A stretch of 64,000 bases of DNA, taken from contig NZ_CP013118.1 of the NCBI RefSeq assembly GCF_001443605.1, positions 814,225-878,224 of the forward strand, written 5' to 3'. Position numbers and translations under genes: made by a program. This stretch comes from Salinivirga cyanobacteriivorans (GTDB taxonomy: Bacteria; Bacteroidota; Bacteroidia; Bacteroidales; Salinivirgaceae). A model generated the notes under the pieces. The model was not told where the DNA came from and made no database searches. It saw nothing but the letters and a program-made list of their open reading frames with translations. Shown here in pieces: positions 15,280 to 23,253 of the stretch (position 1 is its first letter; each line of letters opens with the position of its first letter).

Positions 15280-16069
15280 GCAATGAGTCTGTTTTAAACT
15301 TATTCTCTTTTACTGTGAGCCAAATATCTACGTATGAACCGAGCTTAATACGTCTGCCTTCACCAGGTTTTTGATTATAAACCCGTGCATTAAGCGAATC
15401 GCTGTAAGTAAGTACTGATTCATCGTACAAAACACCCCCAACATTCAGGAAACGATCGTTAATGGTCTGAAATGCTTCTTTGGAGCTTAATCCTATTAAA
15501 TCGGGCACGTTCTCGTACTGGCTGCCATAACCTTTACCCAGCACCAAATCAATTTCGCTGTTTTTGGCCACCATTGTACCGGGTTTTATAATGCTGCCGT
15601 TAATGCGTTGCTCAATTATATAGTTTTTCATAGGATCGGGCCTGTAAATGAGTTTTCCAACTTTTAGGCCGGCACTTTGCAATGAAACTTTTGCCTGCCG
15701 GTACGATACGCCAACGGTATTGGGTACAGGTACTTTTGCCTGATTAAACGCATTTATGGTTAAAAATATTGTACGGTTTTTCTTTACTTTAAAGTCGGGA
15801 CGTGGGTTCTGATCAACCACAGTTCCTTTTCTACGTCCATCAATAAATACAGAGTCTGCAATTTCAATTTCTAAATCTTTATCATCGGCAAGTTCAGCAG
15901 CTTCCTGCTTATTTAACCCGGTAAAATCAGGCACAAGGAGGGCTTGCCCGTGGTGGGTATAAAGTTTCAGGCCAAAAAATACCAGCCAAACAAAAATAAT
16001 AAGCGATACTACTGCAATTAACAAATGTTTTCCAAAAGTCTTCGATTTAAGAAAGCGACCCAGTTTCAT
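15269..16069 (-). CDS. PASTA-domain membrane protein
   Basis: The 266-residue protein has one N-terminal transmembrane helix (about 15-35) and three consecutive extracytoplasmic PASTA domains (about 40-108, 109-182 and 187-258). Each has the pattern VPDFTGLNKQEA / VPNTVGVSYRQAK / VPDLIGLSSKEA with a closing VxLxVxK-type strand. PASTA domains bind peptidoglycan or other PASTA proteins. Unlike Firmicutes PASTA proteins, no Ser/Thr kinase domain is attached; short PASTA proteins near rluD are common in Bacteroidota. A role in cell-wall organisation is inferred. Confidence 0.88.
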   Translation of the reverse strand: MKLGRFLKSKTFGKHLLIAVVSLIIFVWLVFFGLKLYTHHGQALLVPDFTGLNKQEAAELADDKDLEIEIADSVFIDGRRKGTVVDQNPRPDFKVKKNRTIFLTINAFNQAKVPVPNTVGVSYRQAKVSLQSAGLKVGKLIYRPDPMKNYIIEQRINGSIIKPGTMVAKNSEIDLVLGKGYGSQYENVPDLIGLSSKEAFQTINDRFLNVGGVLYDESVLTYSDSLNARVYNQKPGEGRRIKLGSYVDIWLTVKENKFKTDSLHAE

Positions 16070-16139
16070 TGGTTTCTGATTTTATTTGTCACAAAGATAA
16101 AATCTTTGCTTTTAGGTTGGATAAATGGGAACGATGATT

Positions 16140-17234
16140 TTAAGAATAAATTTTAACTGTGTTGTAAATACTGTCCCGTTCAACCGGAGTGCGCTGGTTT
16201 TGCTTAATAAAATTAATTAGCTCGTGTGACGACATTGCAGGCTGTTTTTTGCCACCAGCCATGCTGTAAATTTTAGTTGTATCGGCAATAGTTCCGTCAA
16301 TATCATCGACACCAAAATGTAGCAAAAGCAGTGTTTGATCAATACCCAACATGGGCCAGTAGGCTTTTAGGTGTGGAATATTATCGAGAAAAATTCTGGT
16401 GAGCATAAAAGTTTTAAGATCCTCAATTATTGATACTTCACCAAGGTGGCTCATTTTGTTGTTCGCTGCTTTAAACTTCAGTGGAATAAAGGCATTAAAC
16501 ATTCCTGTACGATCCTGAAGTTCTCTTAACCGCTCTAAATGGGCCAGGCGGTGCTTCATGGTATCATAATGGCCATAAAGCATTGTGGCATTTGTAGGGA
16601 TACCCAGTTTATGTGCTGTTTCATGCACATTTAGCCACTCATCTGCAGAAATTTTGTCGGGGCATATTTTCCTTCGTATGCCAGGGTCAAATATTTCGGC
16701 ACCACCACCCGGCATCGACATGAGTCCTGCATTGCGTAGTGCTTTAATGCCTTTTTCAAGGGGAACAGCATCAAGTTTGTACATCTGTACAATTTCTTCA
16801 GCAGTAAAAGCTTTAATATGAATTTTGGGATGAGCTTTGTGCAATGCAGAGATCAGGTCAATGTAAAATTCAAGACCTCGGTCAGGGTGTACGCCACCTA
16901 CAATATGAAATTCAGTGAGGCCCGGCTCCTGCTCAATTGCATTTTGGGCCATAGCAAGCATTTCATCAATGGAATATTCCCAGCTTCCTTCAGCGCCTTT
17001 CCGTCTGCGGTAAGAACAGAACAGACAATGATTTACACAAATATTTGTGGGTTCGATATGAATATTACGGTTAAAATATACTTTCGCTCCATTGATACCC
17101 ATATTTACACTATGGGCAAGCTTTCCAAGGCTGGCAATATCGAGATTATCATACAACCAAAGCCCTTCCTCAACTGTAATTCTCTTTTTGCCGAGTACTT
17201 TTTCGCTGATATTTTGCAAACTGTAATTATTCAT
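16140..17234 (-). CDS. mqnE: Aminofutalosine synthase MqnE (radical SAM)
   Basis: The ~364-residue radical SAM enzyme has the cluster motif CVNHCLFCSYRR (CxxxCxxC). Other family stretches are FHIVGGVHPD, GGGAEIFDPGIRRKICPDK and NATMLYGHYDT. MqnE joins chorismate-derived 3-[(1-carboxyvinyl)oxy]benzoate to SAM in the futalosine route to menaquinone, so the organism probably makes menaquinone this way. An upstream in-frame ATG (17255) lies inside the rpmH terminator hairpin, so the ATG at 17234 (MNNYSLQN) is preferred. Confidence 0.93.
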   Translation of the reverse strand: MNNYSLQNISEKVLGKKRITVEEGLWLYDNLDIASLGKLAHSVNMGINGAKVYFNRNIHIEPTNICVNHCLFCSYRRRKGAEGSWEYSIDEMLAMAQNAIEQEPGLTEFHIVGGVHPDRGLEFYIDLISALHKAHPKIHIKAFTAEEIVQMYKLDAVPLEKGIKALRNAGLMSMPGGGAEIFDPGIRRKICPDKISADEWLNVHETAHKLGIPTNATMLYGHYDTMKHRLAHLERLRELQDRTGMFNAFIPLKFKAANNKMSHLGEVSIIEDLKTFMLTRIFLDNIPHLKAYWPMLGIDQTLLLLHFGVDDIDGTIADTTKIYSMAGGKKQPAMSSHELINFIKQNQRTPVERDSIYNTVKIYS

Positions 17235-17240
17235 ATAAAA

Positions 17241-17272
17241 AAAGAGTAAAGACATACCTGCCTTTACTCTTT
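17241..17272 (-). terminator. Intrinsic terminator after rpmH
   Basis: The perfect 11-bp stem AAAGAGTAAAG/CTTTACTCTTT (17241-17251 with 17262-17272) is followed on the minus strand by a T-rich run. It separates rpmH from mqnE and overlaps the rejected upstream start of mqnE. Confidence 0.85.
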
Positions 17273-17291
17273 ATAATTTTTAAGGATATGC

Positions 17292-17450
17292 TTAACCTTT
17301 TACTGCCATATCATCTGAAACAGTCAGGCGTTTACGTCCTTTAGCTCTTCTGCGAGCCAATACTTTACGGCCTGCTTTAGTTGACATACGCTCACGGAAA
17401 CCGTGCTTGTTTTTTCTCTTCCTGTTTGAAGGCTGAAATGTACGCTTCAT
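17292..17450 (-). CDS. rpmH: 50S ribosomal protein L34
   Basis: The 52-residue, very basic protein reads [18 protein letters not shown] at its start, followed by [20 protein letters not shown]. This is the universally conserved L34 sequence, slightly longer than the E. coli protein, with the short tail VSDDMAVKG. It is a component of the large ribosomal subunit. It has its own promoter (17501-17508) and terminator (17241-17272), so it is monocistronic. No rnpA follows it. Confidence 0.97.
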   Translation of the reverse strand: MKRTFQPSNRKRKNKHGFRERMSTKAGRKVLARRRAKGRKRLTVSDDMAVKG

Positions 17451-17500
17451 CGTTCGTTCCTTTTATAGTGTTTACTAAAATTTCTTTCGTTTCAGGCCTG

Positions 17501-17508
17501 CAAATATA
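17501..17508 (-). promoter_or_regulatory. -7 promoter element of rpmH
   Basis: On the minus strand this reads TATATTTG, a match to TAnnTTTG, about 50 bp upstream of the rpmH ATG. A TTG lies upstream at a slightly short spacing. Confidence 0.6.
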
Positions 17509-17623
17509 CATATTTACTTTGGATCAAAAAACTTTACAAGGAAATATTCTAATAATCATAGAGGTTAATGGTAATTTAACATTAGTATAATATTGATATA
17601 ATCTAGAAGACGCGCAAGTGACC

Positions 17624-17631
17624 TATTTTTG
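17624..17631 (+). promoter_or_regulatory. -7 promoter element of the carboxypeptidase-regulatory-like gene
   Basis: TATTTTTG fits TAnnTTTG and lies 30 bp upstream of the ATG at 17662. Confidence 0.5.
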
Positions 17632-17661
17632 TCTTAAACAAATAAGCAAAACTTTATTCAA

Positions 17662-18000
17662 ATGAAACTAAAAATTCTGACAACCCTGCTAATGCTTTCC
17701 ATCGCTGTACTCGTTTTAGCTGATGGAGGTAAAACAACAAAAAACAATGTTGCAACAACACTTTCCGGCGTGGTTATTGACAGCCAGTCAGGCGAAGTGC
17801 TTACAGGTGTCAAAGTTCATATACCCGAACTCAATATGGATGCTTATACTGATTTCGATGGTAAATTCGAATTTTCAGTAAAAAATGGCGAAAACTATAC
17901 AATTGAGGCTTCATATGTAAGCTACCAGGACAAAAGTTTATCTGCTGAAGCCGCACCAAAATCGAAAGTAAAAGTTAAACTTGAAAGCATAAACAACTAA
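17662..18000 (+). CDS. Small exported protein with carboxypeptidase-regulatory-like (CarboxypepD_reg) domain
   Basis: The 112-residue protein has a signal peptide (1-20, LKILTTLLMLSIAVLVLA). A single Ig-like carboxypeptidase regulatory domain follows: TTLSGVVIDSQSGEVLTGVKVHIPELNMDAYTDFDG, broken here by recognisable turns, and ends in a Lys-rich strand. This domain forms the N-terminal extension of TonB-dependent SusC-like proteins, but here it stands alone. Stand-alone versions are frequent in Bacteroidota and their role is unknown. The gene has its own promoter and a strong terminator. Confidence 0.8.
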   Translation: MKLKILTTLLMLSIAVLVLADGGKTTKNNVATTLSGVVIDSQSGEVLTGVKVHIPELNMDAYTDFDGKFEFSVKNGENYTIEASYVSYQDKSLSAEAAPKSKVKVKLESINN

Positions 18001-18022
18001 ATATGCGATGGCAAACAACCAT

Positions 18023-18050
18023 ACCGAATGGAAACATTCGGTTTTTTTTT
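18023..18050 (+). terminator. Intrinsic terminator
   Basis: The stem ACCGAATG/CATTCGGT (18023-18030 with 18035-18042) has a GAAA tetraloop and is followed by at least eight T. It ends the small gene at 17662-18000. Confidence 0.92.
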
Positions 18051-18104
18051 GCCGTATATTAAGCAAATGTTAACTTTAGCATTCCTAAATAATAAATCAA
18101 TTTT

Positions 18105-18557
18105 ATGAGATACATCTTAATTATAAGTTTTGTTTTGCATGCAGGACTGGCATTCGGGCAAATTGAAGAAAAAGACGGTAAATATTACGGTCCTGACAAC
18201 AAATTATTTGATGGTACACACAAACAATACTACGATAATGGTGCACTGAAAGCCGTTTTACAATTCAAAAAAGGGAAGAAACACGGCGAAATGACCTATT
18301 ATTTCGAGGATGGGCAGAAGCAGGAGTTAAGAACCTATGATACAAATGTAAAAGACGGCAGCTGGATCAGATGGAATAAAGCAGGTAAACAAATAGCCCT
18401 TGCCAATTTTAAAGACGGAAAAAAAGATGGGAAGTGGCTAATATTTGATGATAAGGGCCGTGTTGTATACGAAATGTATTACAATGAAGGTGAAAAAACC
18501 GGGACCTGGTTAAAATTTGATTCTGCCGGAAACGTAGCCCAGCGAAAGACTTATTAA
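18105..18557 (+). CDS. Exported MORN-repeat (YwqK-like) protein
   Basis: The 150-residue protein has a signal peptide (1-19, ending LAFGQ) and four or five MORN-type repeats. Examples are YYDNGALKAVLQFKKGKKHG, YYFEDGQKQELRTYD and WLIFDDKGRVVYEMYYNEG. Automated annotation often labels such proteins 'YwqK family antitoxin', but no toxin partner is adjacent and the export signal argues against an antitoxin role. A surface or periplasmic role is inferred. A near-consensus -7 element (TAACTTTA) lies about 30 bp upstream. Confidence 0.8.
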   Translation: MRYILIISFVLHAGLAFGQIEEKDGKYYGPDNKLFDGTHKQYYDNGALKAVLQFKKGKKHGEMTYYFEDGQKQELRTYDTNVKDGSWIRWNKAGKQIALANFKDGKKDGKWLIFDDKGRVVYEMYYNEGEKTGTWLKFDSAGNVAQRKTY

Positions 18558-18572
18558 AACATACCTTCGAAA

Positions 18573-18613
18573 AAAAATAAGAGAGGCTGTCTGAACAGCC
18601 TCTCTTATTTTTT
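18573..18613. terminator. Bidirectional terminator between convergent genes
   Basis: The long perfect hairpin AATAAGAGAGGCTGT/ACAGCCTCTCTTATT has a four-base loop and is flanked by an A-run on the left and a T-run on the right. It can therefore serve both the MORN gene (+) and the nitronate monooxygenase gene (-). Confidence 0.93.
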
Positions 18614-18624
18614 ATATTAATTCT

Positions 18625-19746
18625 TTAAACAGCTACCTTACACATACCCGGTAATGCAAGAGCATTAATTGTTGCATCCTTGTAGGTTTTAATCAGATCA
18701 TCGAACACCTGATCAACAGATTGAATTGTTTTGGCGCGGTATGCATTGGTACCGGCAAAAGCAAAACCATGATCCATTTTACCTTTGGCTGAATTTAATA
18801 AAACCTGAGAAATACAATACGGAACCTCTTCATATTTGCATGATTTTAAACATTGCCATGGGCAGTTTACCGGGCGCGTCTCTCCATTTTTAATCTGATG
18901 TACAAATTTATTTGCAATAACCCGCCCGGGCAAGCCGACCGGCGAGTCAATAAGTGTAATATCACTTTTGGCACTTTCCAGGTAACTGCGTTTAAAATTA
19001 ATGTGCGCATCGCATTCATGAGTGGTTACAAACCTGGTTCCCATTTTAACCGCAGAAGCACCGTAGCTCATAATTTCTGCAATATCGGCACCTGTATAAA
19101 TTCCACCTGCAGCTATTACCGGAACTTTCTGACTGTATTTATCTTCAAACGTCTTAACTACCTCAACGGTATCCTGAATAAGTTCGGACAATTCCGGTAT
19201 TTTACCATTAAGTTCAGCCTTTTTGAAGCCTAAATGGCCTCCTGCTTTAGGACCTTCAACCACAACCGCATCAGGTATATAATTAAATTTGGAGTCCCAG
19301 TATTGAAATATCAGTTTTGCAGCTTTCGGACTCGATACTTTAGGTATAAATTTAGTTTTTATATTTGAGAGCCCCTTATCAAGCACTTTTTGTGGCAATT
19401 TTAAAGGCAGTCCCGCACCCATAAAAACAACATCAATATCTTCATTTACGGCTGTTTCAAGCATTTCGTCATAATCTGACAGGGCGACCATCAGGTTTAC
19501 ACCTAAAACACCTGCAGTCTTGGCGCGTGCAGCTCTTATTTGTTTAATTAATTGTAGTTTATTGGCTTTAGGTAAGTCTTTGGCAAAACCGGGTTCGGTC
19601 ATACCAATTCCTGCAGCTGAGATAACGCCTATTCCGCCAGCATTGGCCACCGCAGAGGCAAGGCCAGACAATGAAATGGCTACACCCATTCCACCCTGTA
19701 CGATAGGGTATTTAACGGTTAAGTTTCCGATTTGTAGTGGTCCCAT
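18625..19746 (-). CDS. Nitronate monooxygenase / FabK-like FMN-dependent oxidoreductase
   Basis: The 373-residue TIM-barrel flavoprotein has the NPD/2-nitropropane dioxygenase signature: VQGGMGVAISLSGLASAVANAGGIGVISA at the start (residues ~13-42), VVEGPKAGGHLG in the middle and PVIAAGGIYTGADIAEIMSYGASAVKMGTRF near the phosphate site. A Cys-rich tail (CPWQCLKSCKYEEVPYC) is typical of the anaerobe-type subgroup. The family oxidises alkyl nitronates; relatives (FabK) reduce enoyl-ACP. No fatty acid genes are adjacent, so the substrate is open. Confidence 0.82.
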   Translation of the reverse strand: MGPLQIGNLTVKYPIVQGGMGVAISLSGLASAVANAGGIGVISAAGIGMTEPGFAKDLPKANKLQLIKQIRAARAKTAGVLGVNLMVALSDYDEMLETAVNEDIDVVFMGAGLPLKLPQKVLDKGLSNIKTKFIPKVSSPKAAKLIFQYWDSKFNYIPDAVVVEGPKAGGHLGFKKAELNGKIPELSELIQDTVEVVKTFEDKYSQKVPVIAAGGIYTGADIAEIMSYGASAVKMGTRFVTTHECDAHINFKRSYLESAKSDITLIDSPVGLPGRVIANKFVHQIKNGETRPVNCPWQCLKSCKYEEVPYCISQVLLNSAKGKMDHGFAFAGTNAYRAKTIQSVDQVFDDLIKTYKDATINALALPGMCKVAV

Positions 19747-20000
19747 GGTAGTAGTATTTAAAGTTTCAGTACAAACATAACCTACAAAAAACGCATATTT
19801 CTTAAATCGTGATAAGGGACCAAAGAATAGGGAGTAAATACCTTTTTAGGGGCGAATGGTAAAAATACAGTGGTCAAAAAACAGTGTTAAGGTATTATTT
19901 GATACATGCGCTTATTCGTCATGATCAGAAAACAGCTATTATATGAATTTTTTTTAACTTTAATTTAGAGCTGCTGGTTTGCAATTAGGCTATAAATAAA

Positions 20001-21983
20001 ACACGGATTAAGCTGTTAAATGCAGCAAGAAATATGGGAATTAGAATAATAATCGCAGTGTATTTAGCGCTTTGCCCTGGCGATAGAAATATCATAGATA
20101 TGCTGATTAAAGCGGATAACGGATCAACGCTTCTCTGCGATAATCCGTCTATCAACGATATTGTTTTGGGTTTGCTCGCTGAATTTTTGTGTAGCAATAG
20201 ATTTTCAAGAAAACATAAACCACAGATTAATCAATCGGTATAATCCGCGTTCTATTTTTGTCGGGTAAAGATAGGAGTTACTCCGATTGCTCTTTTACAA
20301 ACTTACCTGGCTTTAAATCACAAAAAAAGGAACACGGATTAAGCTGTTAAATGCAGCAAGAAATCTGGGAATTAGAATAATCGCAGCATATTTAGCGCTT
20401 TGCCCTGGCAATAGAAATATCATAGATATGCTGATTAAAGCGGATACCGTTAGAAGTTTTATCAGTGAAAATCCGTCTATCAACGATATCGGTTTTAGGA
20501 TTTTGATTAACGTTTGTATTTTGCAAAAGGTTGGAAAGAAAGGATAAGCCACAGATTAATCAATCGGTATAATCCGCGTTCTATTTTTGTCGGGTAAAGA
20601 TAGGAGTTACTCCGATTGCTCTTCGGCAAACTTACCTGGCTTTAAATCACAAAAAAAATGGAACACGGATTAAGCTGTTAAATGCAGCAAGAAATATGGG
20701 AATTAGAATAATCGCAGCGTATTTAGCGCTTTGCGTTGGCGATAGAAATATCATAGATATGCTGATTAAAGCGGATACCGTTAGAAGTTTTATCAGTGAA
20801 AATCCGTCTATCAACGATATTGTTTTGGGTTTGCTCGCTGAATTTTTGTGTAGCAATAGATTTTCAAGAAAACATAAACCACAGATTAATCAATCGGTAT
20901 AATCCGCGTCCTATTTTTATCGGGTAAAGATAGGAGCTCCACCGATTGATCTTCGGCAAACTTGCCTGGCTTTAAATCACAAAAAAAATGGAACACGGAT
21001 TAAGCTGTTAAATGCAGCAAGAAATCTGGGAATTAGAATAATCGCAGCGTATTTAGCGCTTTGCGTTGGCGATAGAAATATCATAGATATGCTGATTAAA
21101 GCGGATACTGTTAGAAGTTTTGTCAGTGAAAATCCGTTTATCAACGATATCGGTTTTAGGATTTTGATAACGTTTGTATTTTGCAAAAGGTTGGAAAGAA
21201 AGTATAAGCCACAGATTAATCAATCAGTATAATCCGCGTTCTATTTTTGTCGGGTAAAGATAGGAGCTCCACCGATTGATCTTCGGCAAACTTGCCTGGC
21301 TTTAAATCACAAAAAAACAGAACACGGATTAAGCTGTTAAATGCAGCAAGAAATCTGGGAATTAGAATAATAATCGCAGTGTATTTAGCGCTTTGCGTTG
21401 GCGATAGAAATATCATAGATAAAGTGATTAAAGCGGATACTGTTAGCAGTTTTATCAGTGAAAATCCGTCTATCAACGATATCGGTTTTAGGATTTTGAT
21501 TAACGTTTGTATTTTGCAAAAGGTTGGAAAGAAAGGATAAGCCACAGATTAATCAATCGGTATAATCCGCGTTCTATTTTTGCCGGGTTGAAATAGTTGC
21601 TCTATAGAGTGATTTTTGACAAACTTGCCTGGCTTAAAATCACAAAAAAATAGAACACGGATTAAGCTGTTAAATGCAGCAAGAAATATGGGAATTAGAA
21701 TAATCGCAGCGTATTTAGCGCTTTGCGTTGGCGATAGAAATATCATAGATAAACTGATTAAAGCGGATACTGTTAGAAGTTTTATCAGTGAAAATCCGTC
21801 TATCAACGATATTGTTTTGGGTTTGCTCGCTGAATTTTTGTGTAGCAATAGATTTTCAAGAAAACATAAGCCACAGATTAATCAATCGGTATAATCCGCG
21901 TTCTATTTTTGTCGGGTAAAGATAGGAGCTCCACCGATTGATCTTCGGCAAACTTGCCTGGCTTTAAATCACAAAAAAACAGT
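20001..21983. repeat. Six tandem ~330-bp repeats with alternating core cassettes
   Basis: Units start at 20001, 20332, 20663, 20993, 21322 and 21655, and a broken seventh begins at 21984. All share the left part (ACACGGATTAAGCTGTTAAA...) and right part (ACAGATTAATCAATCGGTAT...). The ~66-bp cores come in two unrelated versions: A in units 1, 3 and 6; B in units 2, 4 and 5. Unit 1 also has a different 32-bp block just before its core. Within a unit the outer ends are inverted copies (AATAGAACACGGATTA and TAATCCGCGTTCTATT), followed by a ~60-bp spacer, so each looks like a MITE-type element in a tandem array. Short ORFs appear on both strands, but none resembles a known protein. The flank 19747-20000 contains nothing recognisable apart from the start region of the nitronate monooxygenase gene. 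Confidence 0.93.
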
Positions 21984-22077
21984 ACACGGAATAGACTGAC
22001 CATAAACGACATGCACCTTACATACTCATTTATTGACACTTAACCCTCAGTAGCTTTGCTTAGTCCGAGGTCAATTA

Positions 22078-22923
22078 TTAAAGGAATTTTATACGAGATT
22101 TTAATTCTTTGATGGCATTTTTGGAGACGGGAACCTCGAAGTTCAGGTTTTGAAAATATAGTTTATATCCTTGAGAATTCCCCTCAACACGATCAATCTG
22201 ATTAATATTAACCAAAAATGAGCGATGACACTTGAAAAAATAGTTATAATCAGATAAAAGTTCGCTGACTTTAATTAAAGTGGAGCGAATTAACTGGCTT
22301 TTTATGGCTGTTCCGTCGCGCCAAAAGACTTCAATGTAATTGTCGGCAGAGCGGATTAAAATAATTAGGCCAGGTTTAAGTGAAAGTTTATCTTTCTGAT
22401 ACTCACTATCGATATGTACCAATTTATCTTCAGCCTTTCTGTTCTGCTTCAGCTGTTTATTTAAATTATTTGCGGTACGCAAATGCAGGCGCAAAAGCCG
22501 GTTATAGTTAAAAATAATAAGTGCCGTGAGTGGAATAATGGCAATCAGAATCATCTTAACAATCATAGAAAAACTAAACTCAATAATTCCGAGGGTTTTG
22601 TACATTAAAAAATAACCAAAAGCAATCGTAAAAAGCAACCAAAGATCCCAGAGTATTTCTTTCCAGATTTTCCATTCACGATGTAAAAAAATTTGCGGCC
22701 AAAGACTTGGGAGTACCAGCAAATTGATGCTCAGGGATAAAAATGTAATAACTCCCAATCCAATAATAAGATAAATTTTTTCTTTACCTGCAAGGGTGCT
22801 TATTTCCAATGGTTGAAAAAGCAATAAAAAAACAAATATACTAATGCTGATAAAGAAAATTACCCGGGCATTTCTTTTCAGGTCATCGTTAAAAGGATAG
22901 GGTCTTTTGAGGAACTCAAGCAT
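22078..22923 (-). CDS. Membrane-bound LytTR-family transcriptional regulator
   Basis: The 281-residue protein has four N-terminal transmembrane helices (about 21-39, 48-71, 91-109 and 119-141), a short linker helix, and a C-terminal LytTR DNA-binding domain (about 185-281). The domain contains IRSADNYIEVFWRDG, KCHRSFLVNINQIDRVEG and the closing VPVSKNAIKELKSRI. It lacks a receiver domain, so it probably senses a membrane signal itself. Targets are unknown. No histidine kinase is adjacent; feoB is the next minus-strand gene upstream. Confidence 0.88.
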   Translation of the reverse strand: MLEFLKRPYPFNDDLKRNARVIFFISISIFVFLLLFQPLEISTLAGKEKIYLIIGLGVITFLSLSINLLVLPSLWPQIFLHREWKIWKEILWDLWLLFTIAFGYFLMYKTLGIIEFSFSMIVKMILIAIIPLTALIIFNYNRLLRLHLRTANNLNKQLKQNRKAEDKLVHIDSEYQKDKLSLKPGLIILIRSADNYIEVFWRDGTAIKSQLIRSTLIKVSELLSDYNYFFKCHRSFLVNINQIDRVEGNSQGYKLYFQNLNFEVPVSKNAIKELKSRIKFL

Positions 22924-22961
22924 AAGTATATTTTCAGTGATTCATCCATTTTAAGGCAGGG

Positions 22962-22969
22962 CAAAGTTA
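22962..22969 (-). promoter_or_regulatory. -7 promoter element of the LytTR regulator gene
   Basis: The minus strand reads TAACTTTG, a match to TAnnTTTG, about 40 bp upstream of the ATG at 22923. No TTG at -33 was found. Confidence 0.55.
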
Positions 22970-23043
22970 TTACATTATTGCGTATGCGTATCTTTTTTGT
23001 GAATTTTGTAGTGTAAAAACAAAACCTCAACATTTAGGCATAT

Positions 23044-23253
23044 TTAATGCGATGCATCCTGAGTTTGCTCCAGGGCATTGCCTTCGATATTTTGCATAAC
23101 ACTCTTCAGCGGGCAGCTTTTATCGCAGGAGCCGCAGCCCCCGCCACCAGCATCGTGCATTTTTGTGCGCACAGTAAAAAACCGTACAAATGAACGAATA
23201 AATAATGCTAAACTTGCTGCAACTACTATATATGTCAATATATCCTGTATCAT
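23044..23253 (-). CDS. FeoB-associated Cys-rich membrane protein
   Basis: The 69-residue protein has one N-terminal transmembrane helix (MIQDILTYIVVAASLALFI) followed by a basic stretch and the Cys cluster GGGGCGSCDKSCPLK. This matches the FeoB-associated Cys-rich family (PF12669), which often follows feoB and may stand in for FeoC. Its ATG overlaps the feoB stop codon (ATGA), showing translational coupling. A longer frame continues upstream to 23394, but that part lies inside feoB and is not coding. Confidence 0.85.
   Translation of the reverse strand: MIQDILTYIVVAASLALFIRSFVRFFTVRTKMHDAGGGGCGSCDKSCPLKSVMQNIEGNALEQTQDASH

Noticed and set aside
17235-17255. Upstream ATG of mqnE
   Set aside because: It lies in the terminator hairpin of rpmH.
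18105-18557. Antitoxin of a toxin-antitoxin pair
   Set aside because: It has a signal peptide and MORN repeats and no toxin gene beside it; the label is a common automated one.
19985-21894. Short ORFs (60-109 codons) on both strands of the ~330-bp array as genes
   Set aside because: They occur on opposite strands of the same repeats, their ends change with the core cassette, and none resembles a known protein. The repetition itself explains the open frames.
20001-21983. CRISPR array
   Set aside because: Units are ~330 bp with long shared flanks and two recurring cores, not short repeats with unique spacers, and no cas gene is present.
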